DNA from: Desmodesmus armatus
Lineage: Eukaryota; Chlorophyta; Chlorophyceae; Sphaeropleales; Scenedesmaceae
Direction: 5' to 3'
DNA: 64,000 nt
Assembly (NCBI GenBank): GCA_007449985.2
Contig: VIIQ02000649.1
Span: 620,001-684,000 of the forward strand
Shown here: piece by piece, positions 41,979 through 54,200 of the stretch
How positions within the stretch are numbered: position 1 is the first letter of the stretch
Layout: every line of letters starts with the position of its first letter
Notes under the pieces: generated by a model
Told to the model about the DNA's origin: nothing
What the model saw: the letters and a program-made list of their open reading frames with translations, nothing else
The model's database searches: none
Translations under genes and position numbers: made by a program

Positions 41979-44900
41979 ATGTCCGGAGCCGGGAGAGGGC
42001 CCTTGAGCTGGTCTGAGCCGCACATTGGCTTGACGCACTCGCTGTGTCTACACACCCCGCCCTTGAGACTCTCTCGCTCTCTCAGTACCTGTGTGGTGTG
42101 CTGTGTGTGTGTGTCAAGCAGATGCAGTCGCCGTAGGTTGATGCAGTCGCCGCAGGTTTCTGCTGTTTGCACAAGGGGAGCTCTCGTGTGAGGCGCACGG
42201 CCTTTGAGACTCTCTCGCTCTTTCACTCTGTGCTAGTGTGTGTGGGGCTGCTACATCCACACATGTGAGAGTGCTATTCAGCACTGCTCGCGGCCGGTCT
42301 CGGTGTGCGTGCATCAGGTTTTGGTCGCCTGGTATGTCCTGCGCTGACGCTCCCTACAGCTTCAGGGTCAGCAGCGTACATCTGCTGTGTATCAAGACCG
42401 GCATGATCTGACGGCTGTGTTTGTGGGTTGGTGTGGGGTGCTGCTGGTGTATGGGGAGCCATGGCGCAAGAAGGGGGGTGGTGTGCTGCAGCAATGCAGC
42501 TACAGAGGACATCTGTGTGTGCAACAGCTACGGGGGGAGTTTTGCTGTGCTATCTGCCATGCTTGCTGTGCTGTCTGCCATGCTTGCAGTGTGTCACACT
42601 ATCCACCTGGCGCCTGCTGTGTGTTTTTGTATGGGATATTCTGATGAGCATGTGGGATTGTGGGTCCGCTGCTGGCGCGCACATGGCTGTTTTGAGCCTT
42701 GTTGGCGGTGTTTTTGCGCCTGGGACAGTACCAACAGCCGCGGCGGCAGTAGCCGCTGGGTGTCGGGCGGCCAGCTGTCCTGCCGTCAGTTATTTGTGCT
42801 GAAGGGATTGTGTAATACTAGCATTACTATTAGCGGGACCGTTGATTACGCTGTTGTGAGTGTGTGAGATGGCACAAGTTGGCAGTAGGGTGGCGTGGAG
42901 AGAGCAGGCACATGCATGGTGTGGGCTGTGTTGTGGTGTTGCTGTTGCTTCAAGCTGCTGCAGTTGTGCATTCAGCAGCGTTCCCACTTGTGACCTTTTT
43001 TGGAGGAGAGGTGCTGGAGGTGGTGCATGGTGTTTGATGGTGGTGCCAAGGGCTGTCTCATGGGTGCTTTTGTGATGAGCCGCACTCACGTACGGTCGGT
43101 GTTTGAAGTTGGTTCGTTGGTCTGCTTGCACCTACCGCAGAGCTGCTGCATATCAGCTGGCGCATGTTTTGCAGCGAGGGTGGTTCTTGAACCACATCCC
43201 ATGCCTGATTGTGCCGCGGTTGGGTATAAAGCATGCTGCTGCTGCAGGACGCACAGCCAGTCCCAACATGCAAACGGTGTGACGGTGCGCGGTACAGCAG
43301 CCCTGGTGTTGCACGCAGTACTGCTGTGGCAGTTTGGTTCTCTTTGCGAGATCGATACCGCCTTGGAGGTTCGTCTTGTGCTCTCAAAGAGCGCAGCATC
43401 AAGGCCTTGCATTGACAGATCGGGGGTATTACCACAACACCTTGTGCCTGCTCGCCTGTGAGGCTTGGGGGTGTCTCTACACACTTTTGTTCGTCTGTTT
43501 TGTACTTTGAAGCATTGATGCAGTTCCTTGACGCACTTTTGCAGACACACACTTGATTTGTCTGGTGTGTTGTCTGATGCACTTGGCTGTGTGGGCGGCG
43601 CAATGTTGTGCCACAGAACCCCCGCCAGCTGTGTGCTGTGCCGTGCTGGGCTTGCAGTGCCGCCCGCTGGCACCACTACTGTTCATTGTCATGTTGTCAA
43701 GGCTGTGAGGGGTGTGTGTCTCTGTCTGCGGTCAAAGCTTCCCGCCTGGCCTGCGATCAGGCTTGATGCCGGCATGTCAGCACACGTCCTGTCTTTCAGC
43801 AACGCCGATTTTGGTATGTATGTAACGCCCTGCGTTTGCGCTGTCGGCTATGCTTGATGCAGTGCATCCTCCATATAGAAGGGGCTTTCAGGGTCGTGCG
43901 TACAGTCAATTGGTAAGCTGGAGTGCATCTGCTTACACCGGCCGCCCTTGGCACATTGTTCTCGCACACCTCGTGTGGTCGCAGGTGTGGGTAGTGCGCC
44001 ACTGACCAGCAGTGCCCGATGCCAAGCAGCCAGTCAAGCTGAATTTGTGCTGCCTGCTGTGCTGGAAGTGGGCTGTGTGAGAGCAGTGGTTGCAGCTGAC
44101 ACAGCAGAGGGCACCCATGGATGCATCAATCAAGCATAAGCCCAAGCACCTGTTATGAGGCAGCTCATTTGGTGCTGCTTCTTGGCTTTTTGGTGTCTTG
44201 CTGAGCATGGCGGTGTGGTGATGGGAGGTGCGGGCCATTGCCTGCCAGTGGATGCCAGACACTGTTGTTTCAGCTAGACTCTGGGTGCTGTTCGCATTCT
44301 GCTGTCAGGGACAGCAAGGCAAAGGGCCAGAAAGACATGTATCTGCTGGATATCTCTCACGGACCAATTTGCGCAACGCCCGGGCTGCACACTTTTATCA
44401 TTTGTACGAAATGGGTATTGATGTTTGATTAGTTGAAGCTGCTTTTGCTGCTCTGGTGGTGTTGTCACGCACCGGTAGCCGGCGGTGTGCGCGCTTGTCT
44501 GTGGTGACTTGGACACAACCTGGTTGTGACCATCATTTGTGTTGTATTGTAACAGACTGTACCTGCCGCCTGCTGCACCCTATATCCAACAGCAGTCCCT
44601 ACTGGTGTGTCCAGCAGTGCAGCTTGAGGTCCTTTAGGAAACCTTAAAACCCAAACCCCAAACTTTTAACCCATGACAGCCACACCCAATGCAGCAATGG
44701 TGGTGCTGCTTGCAGGTAATCCTACTAGGCTTGATGGGGCTGCTGGACTCACAGCTTTGGTCAGGACGCCTTCTATTGTACTGTGAGGTTGCTTTGTTAG
44801 GCTTTCGTTGCCTGGGGTGGCGGTGGGGGACCCAGTGCTAGTTACATTGTGTTCTGTGTTCCCATCTTTGTGTGTTCCCAGTGTCTCCACAGGAAATCTT

Positions 44901-45388
44901 GCTACCTCCCCGGTTCCGGGCACTGTCTCACAGCAATGGCCTTTTGACGAATGTGTTATGTAAAGCATCCCTTGCTGCATCCAAACTGCACTGCAGCGCT
45001 GGCACAACTTCTAGGATGACCCGCCGCCGCCTGTACTGCTTGCTGCGGCAACGTCCCTTTGAAGCTCACTCAGTAAAGTGGTACACGGCTCATACCATGG
45101 CGCACCATGCATTCAGCCGCTGCAGGAAAGGGCAGCCAGTGAAGATCCAGCGGCAGCAGTCAACCACAGCTGGATGCAGCAGATGCCAACAAGTTGAGCA
45201 CCACACCATATGCCTCAGCAGCAGCTGCACCACACCTTCAAGCCGGGCCGCTGCTCAGCATCAGTCGCCGCAACGAGTGTGCCCTGACTGCGGTCGCCCT
45301 GACCTGCGCAAGCACTGTGCTTGCGGCGCGCGATCTTTACTGCTGCACACCGTCATGCAACTTGCGGCACGATGCTTTGAGGCCTCTT
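41979..45388. other. AP2 3' flank and intergenic region
   Basis: No gene recognised. The first part is probably 3' UTR: a TGTAA at 42811-42815 is a candidate polyadenylation signal. Copies of the AP2 terminal coding edge (agcagatgcagtcgccgtag) lie at 42,115-42,156, and gagactctctcgctctytca is repeated at 42,066 and 42,207. Sequence from about 44,985 belongs to the duplicated ankyrin block. Confidence 0.45.
42105..42160 (+). repeat. Copies of the AP2 terminal exon end after the stop codon
   Basis: tcaagcagatgcagtcgccg followed by tag, then gttgatgcagtcgccgcagg, repeat the last codons (VVKQMQSP stop, 41,955-41,978). Confidence 0.75.
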
Positions 45389-47026
45389 CTACCAGGCGCA
45401 TGGGCGGGCGGTGCCACCAGCTCCTGAGCAGCGCCGTGCGGCAGTCCTCAGCTCCTGCGCCTCACAAGCACCGCAGGCAGCATGTGGCAGCAGCAGCTCA
45501 AGTGCTGCTGTGTGCCCCGCGGAGGCGGCTGCTACTGCTGCAAACCGCGCTGCTGTGAGAAGGGAGGCCTGTGGCAGGGCTTCTAGCAGCAGAGACAGCA
45601 CCCAAGTATGGTTTTTAACCGCCGCTGCTGATAGGATGATCTCGTGGGGCGCAACGCCATGCTGCAGCAGCAGCCGCACTTCGCGTAACTGGCCCCTGCC
45701 AGTTGCTGTAATAAGCACGTCGCTGCCGTGCGTGCCATTCCCAGCACCGCGTGTAAGCAGTCGCCTGCAGCTCTCGTACCGCCTGTTCTGTATTGCAAGC
45801 TCAAGCGCTGTCTCGCCAGCGTGGTTGGGTGTGCTGACCGCAGGGCTTGCTTGACAGCACCAGCTGCAGGACATCTGTTGTGCTGCCAGCTGCAGCAAAG
45901 TGCAGCGCTGTGTTACCTTCAGCGTCCTGAATGCATGCTGAAGCTTTGTACTGCAGCAGCAGTTGCACCAGCTGCTTTTGCACATCGGGCTGGTTATCGC
46001 TGGCAGCAGCCATGTGCAGCCATGTGTGACCTCTGCTGTTGCGGACGTTGGGGTCTGCACCTGTGTGACATACATAACACAAGCAGTTGTTGACACCACC
46101 GACTGGTCATTGTGACCATTACCGGCTCATTTCACGGCTGAATGCACGTTCCCCTGTCTATCCATACATGCATACACACATGCCGGCTGTACCGGTACTA
46201 CTAGTATATATATATATACTAGAAGCAAGCTATGTACTACTAGTATATATATATACAGTATGCAAGCTCAAAGTTTTCAAGCCAGCTGTCTTGCTTGAAA
46301 CCTATCGACAGGGAAGACAGCATCATACCGAGAAGACAGACAGGTCAACCCACCTGCTGCTAGCAGCATAGCCACAGACTGTGCCCCAGGGTGGTCCTCA
46401 GTGCGTGCGCTGCTGCACAGGCATGCCCTGCTGACTGCATAGTGCAGAGGGGTGTTGCCCTGCGCATCTGGTGCTGAGATCGCCGCTGGTGCCATCTGTG
46501 TGGCCTGCCCCAGCAAGGGGCACAGCAACTGGGCGCCGTTGGGCTGCATGGCTGCCAGGTGCAAGGGGGTAAGGCTCCAAGGGGGGCTGTTGGTGCTGTT
46601 TATAGCAGCACCAGCTCCCAGCAGCATTGTCACTGTGCCCCAAGAGCCGCTGCAGACAGCATAGTGCAGCAGACTGCTGCCATAATCGTCCCTGGCTGAA
46701 ACATTCGCTGCTGCTGTAAAGTTTGCGAGGATGTTGGCTAAGGCTGTGGAGCCCCCGCTGCATGCAGCAGCAAATGCTGCTGGGTGGGCAGCACCCTTGC
46801 CAGGCCAGGCGCCGATAGGTGACTCATGCTCACACCATGGATGCACAGCAAGGACCGTGTTGCTGCGGTTGATGTCTGGGCACGCTGACTGCAGAGCTGA
46901 TGACGGCCATCTGAATCTTTCTTGCAGAGCTGCGTGGGCTGCCCTTGCTTCGGGCTCAGGCCCCGGCCACAGGGGCCGCTGTACATTCTGTGGGGGTGCT
47001 GGTACTGCTACTATGGCATTCGACAT
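45389..47026 (-). CDS. Ankyrin-repeat protein B (paralog of A, same apparent frameshift)
   Basis: Exon 1 is 47026-46354 (MSNAIVAVPAPP..VAMLLAAG) and exon 2 runs from 46060 to the stop at 45389, with the same phase as in A. Ankyrin units include GSSLLHYAVCSGS, TPLHLAAMQPNG, GNTPLHYAVSRA, GHTWLHMAAAS, GNTALHFAAAGST and GETALELAIQNRRYES. Exon 1 is the same length as in A although it has an insertion (EDHPGAQS) balanced by losses. The frame slips at about 45,840-45,855 exactly as in A. The C-terminus differs (GGTARPCAW stop). Function unknown; if the slip is not bypassed, the product ends after RWRDSA. Confidence 0.72.
46198..46260. repeat. AT palindrome and direct copy in ankyrin gene B intron
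   Basis: ctagtatatatatatatact plus ag (46201-46222) is a perfect palindrome. The word ctactagtatatatatata recurs at 46,237. Ankyrin gene A has different palindromes in its corresponding intron. Confidence 0.75.
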
Positions 47027-48601
47027 GTACATTGCTTCAACGACAAAAGCTTTGTCGGATAAAGGATCCTCGGATCAAGGAAATAAGAGGTATGCCAGTC
47101 ACCCCACTGCAACTTGTAAAGTAAGCACGATTGTCAGCGTGCAGGCCTGCCGGAACAGGTAAAATGACGCATGCCAGCAATGCAACCAACTTTCACACTG
47201 CAGGCGTTGAACAGTTGTGTCCGAGGTATGACCAAAGAGCCCAGTCATCCTCGCTGGCGCAACAAATGACTGTTTGAAACATGGGTATTAATGGGCCCTA
47301 GCTACCCCTGATGGGAATAGGGGCCTTGCCATGTATGGCAGGTCAACACGAGTCGAGTTTGACGGCAATACTAGCCGTGTACAGCCTATGCATGCTGGGG
47401 CAGACAATGATCAAAACATGAGTGCTGTTGACATCTCAGTATGGTTGTGTGCAACTCGTAGCATGCACCCGCAAGGTTCCAGCTACAGCTAGTCAATATC
47501 GATCTGCCAGGCTGTAGCCAACCCGCACTTTTGCATGGTGGCGAGATGCCACATGGAAGCCCAATAATGTTTGCAAGAACGAACGGACTCATGCATGGCA
47601 TGAACATGTGCATCCATATTGATGTGACTCCCTGCATGTCGGTTGTTGGGTTGATCCTGCAGAAGTGAGTGAGTGTGTTCGAGCTTTTTCTTGGCCGACA
47701 CCTGCAACAGAGCAGGAAGGCTCCTGTTGGCACCCTCAGGCAATTGAGCCTCTCACACACAATATCCTGCTTCAGGCGCTACGTGATACAGCTCCACAAC
47801 ACCCCCCCCTCCCAATTTCTGCTCCCCACCACATCCACCTGGATTGGAAATTGTTTGTCCTGCTGCAGCAACCCCACCCCTCATGTGCTGCAAGCTTACG
47901 TCATCCCAAAGTGACGACTGCATGCATGCTCGTATGAGAATGTTCATTGTGTGGGACCTAGGGTAGGACTTTGGAACCAGATGCTGCTAAAAATGACAGT
48001 GCCAAACGTGTCACAAGGCAGTGCAGTTTCACAAGGCGCGCCTTACCAAGCAGTGTAGTGCAGGCCCGGCCTGCGGCAGGTCTGCAGGTCTGCTCGTATA
48101 CATAATATGCTCAGCATAAGTTGTCGACAAAGTGTTGTACAAGCACTGCTCTGCAACATTACAACCCATGAGAGCCAAGTTGGATCGTTGAACGACCCAC
48201 AGGCATCTACCAGTGACTGTTCCATCGTGCAGAAGCAGGCACAACTGCAGCATAGCAGCCTGCGATTATCAGAAGAGACATGACGAGATTCTGGCCATAT
48301 ATTTGCCAGTAATGGCATGTGCGATTGTAGTACCGGCCGTGCAAGATACTCCCCATAAGTCTTCTGTGCGTTGAATTGACCAAAAGCCTGAAAAAGACGC
48401 ATGTGTTGCCTCTGGGCCCGGGGCCAGTGGGCCAGTGGGCCAGGTCAACAGCAGCTGACTCGCAGGTCGGCATCTCGCAGGCCCACCTTCGTTTGAGCAT
48501 CGTCCCAGGACCTACAAATTGCGACGACCAAGTTACCGCAAGTAATCCTGCGCCAGCGAAAAGAGTTCGAGCGTCGGTCAACCCCGACTGTACTAGGAAG
48601 G
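47027..48601. other. Divergent region between ankyrin gene B and the hevein/DPBB gene
   Basis: The first 90 bp and about 47,355-47,560 resemble the 5' flank of ankyrin gene A; about 240 bp between them is unique to B. No gene is recognised in the rest. A 153-codon minus-strand frame at 48,207-48,668 overlaps the next gene's first exon and has no family character. Confidence 0.45.
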
Positions 48602-50129
48602 ATGCAAGCAGCAGGAGGTGCGCGAAGCAGCGCTCATATGATTTATTTTGACAACTTGACAGCCTCATTCAGCACGTTGATGACACAGTTTTGCTGCATC
48701 TGCAGGGACGCGCTTCGTTTGGCTGGTGGCCTTAGGGCTTATCTGCGCGGGCCTGCCTCATGCAGCCGAGGGTAAGCAGTTGACAGGAGAAGGCTTTGTC
48801 ACGCCTGATCAGGCCAAACCAATAAGTTGTCGTGCAGTTGGCTGGAGTGGTTGAGCTTGCTACCATGTTTCGCAGGCCACCAGTGGTGACGAGGCAACTC
48901 CGAGTGCTGGGCCAGCACAATGCACCCCAAGAGCAGCAGCTTGAATGCATGCAAAGTATAAGTGCCTGCAGGCAATGCTAGAGTTTAAACCTCCCTGCGC
49001 GCTGCCTGCCTGCTTGCTTGCTTGCTGCAGCCCACGGACGCAAGGTGCTGCAGACAACTGCTGCCCCAGGTGGTCAGTGTGGTGCTGCTGTGAATTCCCG
49101 GTGCCCCAGCGGTCAGTGCTGCTCCCAATACGGCTGGTGTGGCATCACCAGCGGCCACTGCACACAAGCAACCTGTCAAAGGGCCTGGAGTGCCCCCAAC
49201 AGCCGCTGTGCCCCCAGTACACCCGCTACCCCCACCCCTACGCCCACACCAACGCCAACACCAACGCCAACACCAACGCCCACACCCACACCGACCCCTG
49301 GGTGTGTGGACACCTACGCAGCCTGCCCAGGGTGGGGACCTACTTCCTGCATCTATGGCGGCGTGCCGCAGCTGTGCCCCTGCATGTGCGGCGGCAGTGG
49401 CCCAACCCCAACCCCCCCTCCAGCCCCTGCCCCTACCCCAGCGCCCCAACCAACACCCACGCCCACACCTACGCCCCAGCCGCCGGCGGGTGCTGTCCAA
49501 ACCAGCACGGGTGTTTCGTATCACCTGTTTGAAGGCTACTCCTTTCCCGCCATTCCTGAGGCGGGTGCGGCAGCACAAACGCAGGCTGGGACAAACCCGG
49601 GCTACAACATCAACAACCTGTTTGTAAGTGACCGGCACTGGCAGCATCTTAAGATTGAACCAGCGCATCATGCACAGTGTGGTCACCAACATGGGTAACC
49701 GTGTGCTGTTCATGATGTGGCCATACACTAGGTGCACAGCTGGGTTTGCTGCAGGCTGTGTATGGTCAGCCGACAAGTTGCTGTCCCCTCAGGCTTCTGC
49801 CTGAAGCGCTGCTCAGAGTCTGCCCTTCTGCTGCCTGCTGTTCTGGATGTTCGAAGCAGTGCACCGACTACATGCGCAACAACCCCAACATCCCTTGGAG
49901 CTCCGTTGCATGGACAGCAACCGACAAGGGTGGCTTGGCTTGCGGTGACAAAATCTGCATGCGCAACACACGGACCGGACTGACAGCCACTGCATATGTT
50001 GTGGACAAGGGAGGCAAAGGCGGTCCTGTGGAGTTTGATCTTGATTATGCCAGGGTTTTTCGGGTGATGGACCCTGACAACAGGGACTATCTGGCAGGCA
50101 GGATGAACATTGAGTGGTGGAAGTGCTGA
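48602..50129 (+). CDS. Secreted hevein (CBM18) and double-psi beta-barrel cell-wall protein
   Basis: Predicted extracellular glycan-binding protein of about 349 residues. Exons: 48602-48617, 48706-48771, 49031-49623 and 49755-50129, with matching phases. Exons 1-2 give [20 protein letters not shown], a signal peptide ending near PHAAEA. Exon 3 codes a hevein-type chitin-binding domain with its cysteine spacing ([20 protein letters not shown], then [11 protein letters not shown]), a Thr-Pro linker, a second Cys-rich module ([19 protein letters not shown], resembling a ShKT-type pattern) and a Pro-rich linker. Exon 4 holds a Cys cluster and a double-psi beta-barrel ([36 protein letters not shown]) as in barwin/expansin-like folds. 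No catalytic claim is made. The tiny first exon is inferred from phase and could be wrong; exon 3 and the barrel are firm. Confidence 0.82.
49215..49300 (+). repeat. Minisatellite coding the Thr-Pro linker
   Basis: ccaacgccaacaccaacgcc-type 12-bp repeats code (TP)n between the hevein domain and the second Cys-rich module. This kind of linker varies readily in length. Confidence 0.85.
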
Positions 50130-51276
50130 ATAAGCCTGTACTTTGCAGTGTGTGCCTTGCACAAGTCGAGTGTTGGTCTGGCGGCTGGTGGCATGACAGT
50201 GTTTGGTCTGGTTTGCTTTGCCTGTCAAACACTGGGGAGTGTTGTAAGACATGATCTCAAGATATGTGGCCACGGCTGAGCCGCTGAGTAACCCACAGTA
50301 CGGTACTGTACCCCAGTGGACTGATGCTGATTGCAAGACCGTCTTGCAAGATGAGGTTGCAATGCAGTGTCCGCAGATGAGGGACTGAGCCATCCCTGTA
50401 CTGGTGTTCAGACTGCAGGAGCACCGGTTGGGTGCATGCGTGTGTTGGGTACGGAGTGTATATGCAGGGACACTGTGTGGTGCCGTAGTCTGTTGATGCA
50501 GTCATGGCTGTGTAGCTGACCGTGTGCGCAAGCGCTGCATGTGTGGTGCTACTACATGAAGTACTACTGCAGTCACTGTGGCACCCGGGGTGAGACACAG
50601 TGTGGCTGATGAGACAGCTGTTGAGCTGAGGGTCGCATCCTGCAGCACTGCACAGCAAATTGTTTTGTGGGACTGTAAGACCATCTGCGGCATGTTCATA
50701 CTATGGGGGTAGTAAGTCAGGCCCAGGCCGTATATGTGGGATTCAGCTGGCACGCTGTATGTGCACGACAGCTAGCTGTTGGGCAACAACATGGTGTGAC
50801 TGAAAGCGGATTTGGCCTCAATGCCTGCCCATACTGCCTCCTTGAGTGTTCAACCTTTTTGACACCGGTAAGGCATCATCATCATCGAACATTGCAGTGC
50901 TGGCAGGCTGTGTTGGTACTCCCATGTGGGGAATGCGGGGACAGCAGCGTACCCAGTATGTTACAAGGACATGTCCGCCATACACCAATATATCAGCAGT
51001 GTACCCAGAACGTCACATGGAAATGACTTGCAAAACAGCAATAGCACTTTCCACCAGGTCGAGCCAGGTGAACCTCATAAGTTGTGTCACCAGGGGGAGG
51101 GTCCAGCTCTGGCAGTCCTTTCAACATGCCAAGGGCGCACCTCAACCAACTCCAGCTCTTGGATGAATAAATGCATGGGTGCTGCTGGTGTCACCCTGAC
51201 ATCCACCCCGCCTGTACTGCCATCTGCACCCCGCACCCCCAACTCTCACATACACCAGCGCAACCCCACACCCCCT
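50130..51276. other. Convergent intergenic region, hevein/DPBB gene / NUF2
   Basis: A TGTAA at 50243-50247 is a candidate polyadenylation signal for the plus-strand gene. A TTACA at 50961-50965 (TGTAA on the minus strand) is one for NUF2. No gene is seen between. Confidence 0.45.
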
Positions 51277-54200
51277 TCACTGGTCTCTGCCACTGTACAC
51301 GTCAGCCCCAGCAGCAGCTGCACCAGCTGCATCCTCACTGCTGCTGCTGCCAGACATGACGGCTTCCAGCGCCTTGTTGTAGCGTGACACCTCGCTGCGC
51401 AGCTGCTTGTACCGCTGCAGCAGCGCCGTCACCGCTGCCGCGTGTTTGCCCTTCAGCTCCTGAGTCTTCTCTGAGATGGCACGGGTCTGCAGGCAACACA
51501 TGGCCGGGCAGCACACACGCAGCAAAGATGTATGTTGCTTCACACATACTCTAGGTGTAGATGCACTACGATGTAGTACGTGTCACATAGGCCCAAGGGC
51601 ACCCCGTAAGGTGGTTGATCTTCGTGCATGACTAGCATTCCGGGCCCACATTGCCTGTGTATGCAGGCAGCGAAGGCAGCCCATGGTCGAGCATTGCTGA
51701 AGGAATCACGCTCCTGAAGCATTTTTAACAAGCCAGCAAATCAGCCCTAGCATATAGCAGCGACAGCTAAACCACTTGCAGCACCAGGCACCCACCTCTG
51801 CCTCATGTTGTAGGCACTTGGCCTGGTGTGCTGCGTTCTCAGCCAGAGCGGCCTCCTTGTCCCTCAGCGCCTCCTCAATGGCACTCTCAAGCGCCTCCTT
51901 CTTGACAGCAGCCTGTGACACAACACACAGCATGGCACAGCACAGCATGGCACGCTTTGACAATGGCACAGCGCAATGCACGTAATGCAGCAAGTGCCAC
52001 TCTCTAGCGCCTCCTTCACAGCAGCCTGTGACACGACACACAGCATGGCAGGTGTAACAAGTGAGTAGGTACATGGCACGTATGACAAGACACAGGGCAG
52101 CACAGCTCGGGTTCGGCACAACAGAGCACATCGCCTCCTCTATGCCACTCTCTAGCGCCTCCTTCTTCACAGCAGCCTGTGACAAATCACACAGCATGGC
52201 ATGCATAACGCGACTCGGCACAGCATGCTTTAGCAATGGCACAGTGCCATGCTGCCTAAACCCTTAACCCAGTAATCACCACTCTCCAGTGCATCCACGC
52301 CAGCGCACACTCCTCCCACAATCATGATCACCACCAGTCCCAGCACCCCCCCCCTTTCTCCCCACCTGGCTCTCCAGCCTCTTGATCCTGTCTGCCAGTG
52401 CTGCCAGCGACACTTGCCCCCCCCCCCTTTCATTCCATTCCCATCACAGGGGCTGTCAACACGGGCAGTACACAACACAAAGGCATGGCAGTGTCACAGA
52501 CCCACCTGGCTTATCAGCCTCTTGATCCTGCCTGCCAGTGTTGCCCCTCCTCCACCTCTCCTGTACACCAGCACGCCCTTGTCCTACACCCCCACCCACC
52601 CACCCAACCCAAACTGCCTGCCACCAGCCCCCCCCCCCCCCACCCCCCACCACGACACCTGACTCCCCAGCCTCATGATCCCGGCTGCCAGTGTTGCTAT
52701 GACCCCCCTCCCCAAACACACTCACACACACTAGCCCAGTCACCCACCCAACCCCCCTTTCTCCCCACCTGGCTCTCTAGCCTCTTGATTCTGTCTGCCA
52801 GTGTTGCCGGCGACACTCCCCCCCCCTCCCCTCCATCCAAATCCCCGTCCCAAACACATGGTCTGACACCACGGGCGGTACACAACACAGGGGCATTGTA
52901 GTGTCACAGACCCACCTGGCTCTACAGCCTTATGATCCTGTCTGCCAGCACTGTTGCTCCTCCTCCACATCACCCTCTACATCAGCGCTCCCTCTTACCA
53001 CACCCTCCTCCCACCACCACCACCCCCTCCCACCAGCCCCAGTCCCCCCCCCCCCCCCCACGCCCCCACCCCAAACACACAAACCCGGCTCTCCACCCTG
53101 TTGATCCTGTCTGCCTGCATTGCTGCCCTCCTCCACCCCCCCCCCCCCCCCGCCCGGCCACCACTGCCCCTCCCACCTGGCTCTCTAGCCTCTTGATCCT
53201 GTCTGGCAGTGTTGCCGGCGACACTCCCCCCCCCTTCATCAAAAATCCCCATCCCAAACACATGGTCTGACACCACATGTACACAACACAGGGGCATTGC
53301 AGTGTCAGAGACCAACCTGGCTCTCCAGCCTCTTGATCCTGTCTGCCAGTCTTGCCAGCTGATGTTGACACCACTTCCAGCACCAACCGAACAGTCCCTC
53401 CTGCCGCTATGGCCCCCCTCCCCTCCCCACACACGCACTAGCCCAACCCCCTCCCCCCCCCTCCCCCACCCACCTGGCTCTCCAGCCTCTTGATCCTGTC
53501 TGCCAGTGTTGCCAGCTGCCTCTTGAGGTGCTGTGCCTGCTGCTCCAGGTCACCAGCATCAAGCTGAGCACCAGAGATGGACTCCTTCAACTCCTTCACA
53601 CTGCGACTGTTGGTGCAACCAAAGCACAGCACAGCATGACACAGCACACCAGTGGAGCAAAAGGGCGGTGTCAGTAATTGAAAAGAGTGGTTGGCACCAG
53701 AGATGGACTCCTTCAACTCCTTCACACTGCGACTGTGGGGGCCCAAACACCATCACACATCACGGCAGGACACAGCGAATCAAGCCATAACAAGACACAG
53801 CAATCATGTCATAGCAAGACAAAGCAGAACGCATGCGTTATGAGCAGAACGGCACACAGCACTGCACCGTGAGATGCCTGTTGCAGGTATGAATGAATTG
53901 GTAATTGACTGTGGCTAGCTGGACTTTACTGTACTGTACTGTACTGTGCTACACTGCACTGTACTGTGCTACACTGTGCTGTGCTACACTGTGCTGTGCT
54001 ACGCTGTACTGTGCTACACTGTACTGTGCTACCCTACGCTGTATGCACCTGTGACCAGTTGAGCTGTCATTCACACCTGTGTTGCTTCTTCGTGGCCACC
54101 GCTGTCTCCACCTCCGCCATAAGCTCAATGCATTTCGCAAGCTCCTTGTCAACCTACAGACAAGGTGACCCCAACAGCAGCACAAGAAACAGCTTTCCGG

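Larger units (their letters stand above)
44985..47110. repeat. Segmental duplication copy B (ankyrin gene and flanks)
   Basis: Partner of 28,926-31,190 in the same orientation, 16 kb away, with the ARGLU1-like and AP2 genes in between. It shares the 3' flank, both exons and the start of the 5' flank. Confidence 0.8.

Noticed and set aside
42421..44430. Several frames of 100-200 codons after the AP2 gene
   Set aside because: Cys/Trp/Val-rich composition from GT-rich DNA on both strands, with no domain and overlapping frames; more likely 3' UTR and intergenic sequence.
44640..44675. aaaacccaaaccccaaactt considered as telomeric repeat
   Set aside because: Only a few imperfect units without a regular period.
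48207..48668. A 153-codon minus-strand frame with hydrophobic stretches
   Set aside because: No family resemblance, and it overlaps the inferred first exon and promoter of the hevein/DPBB gene.
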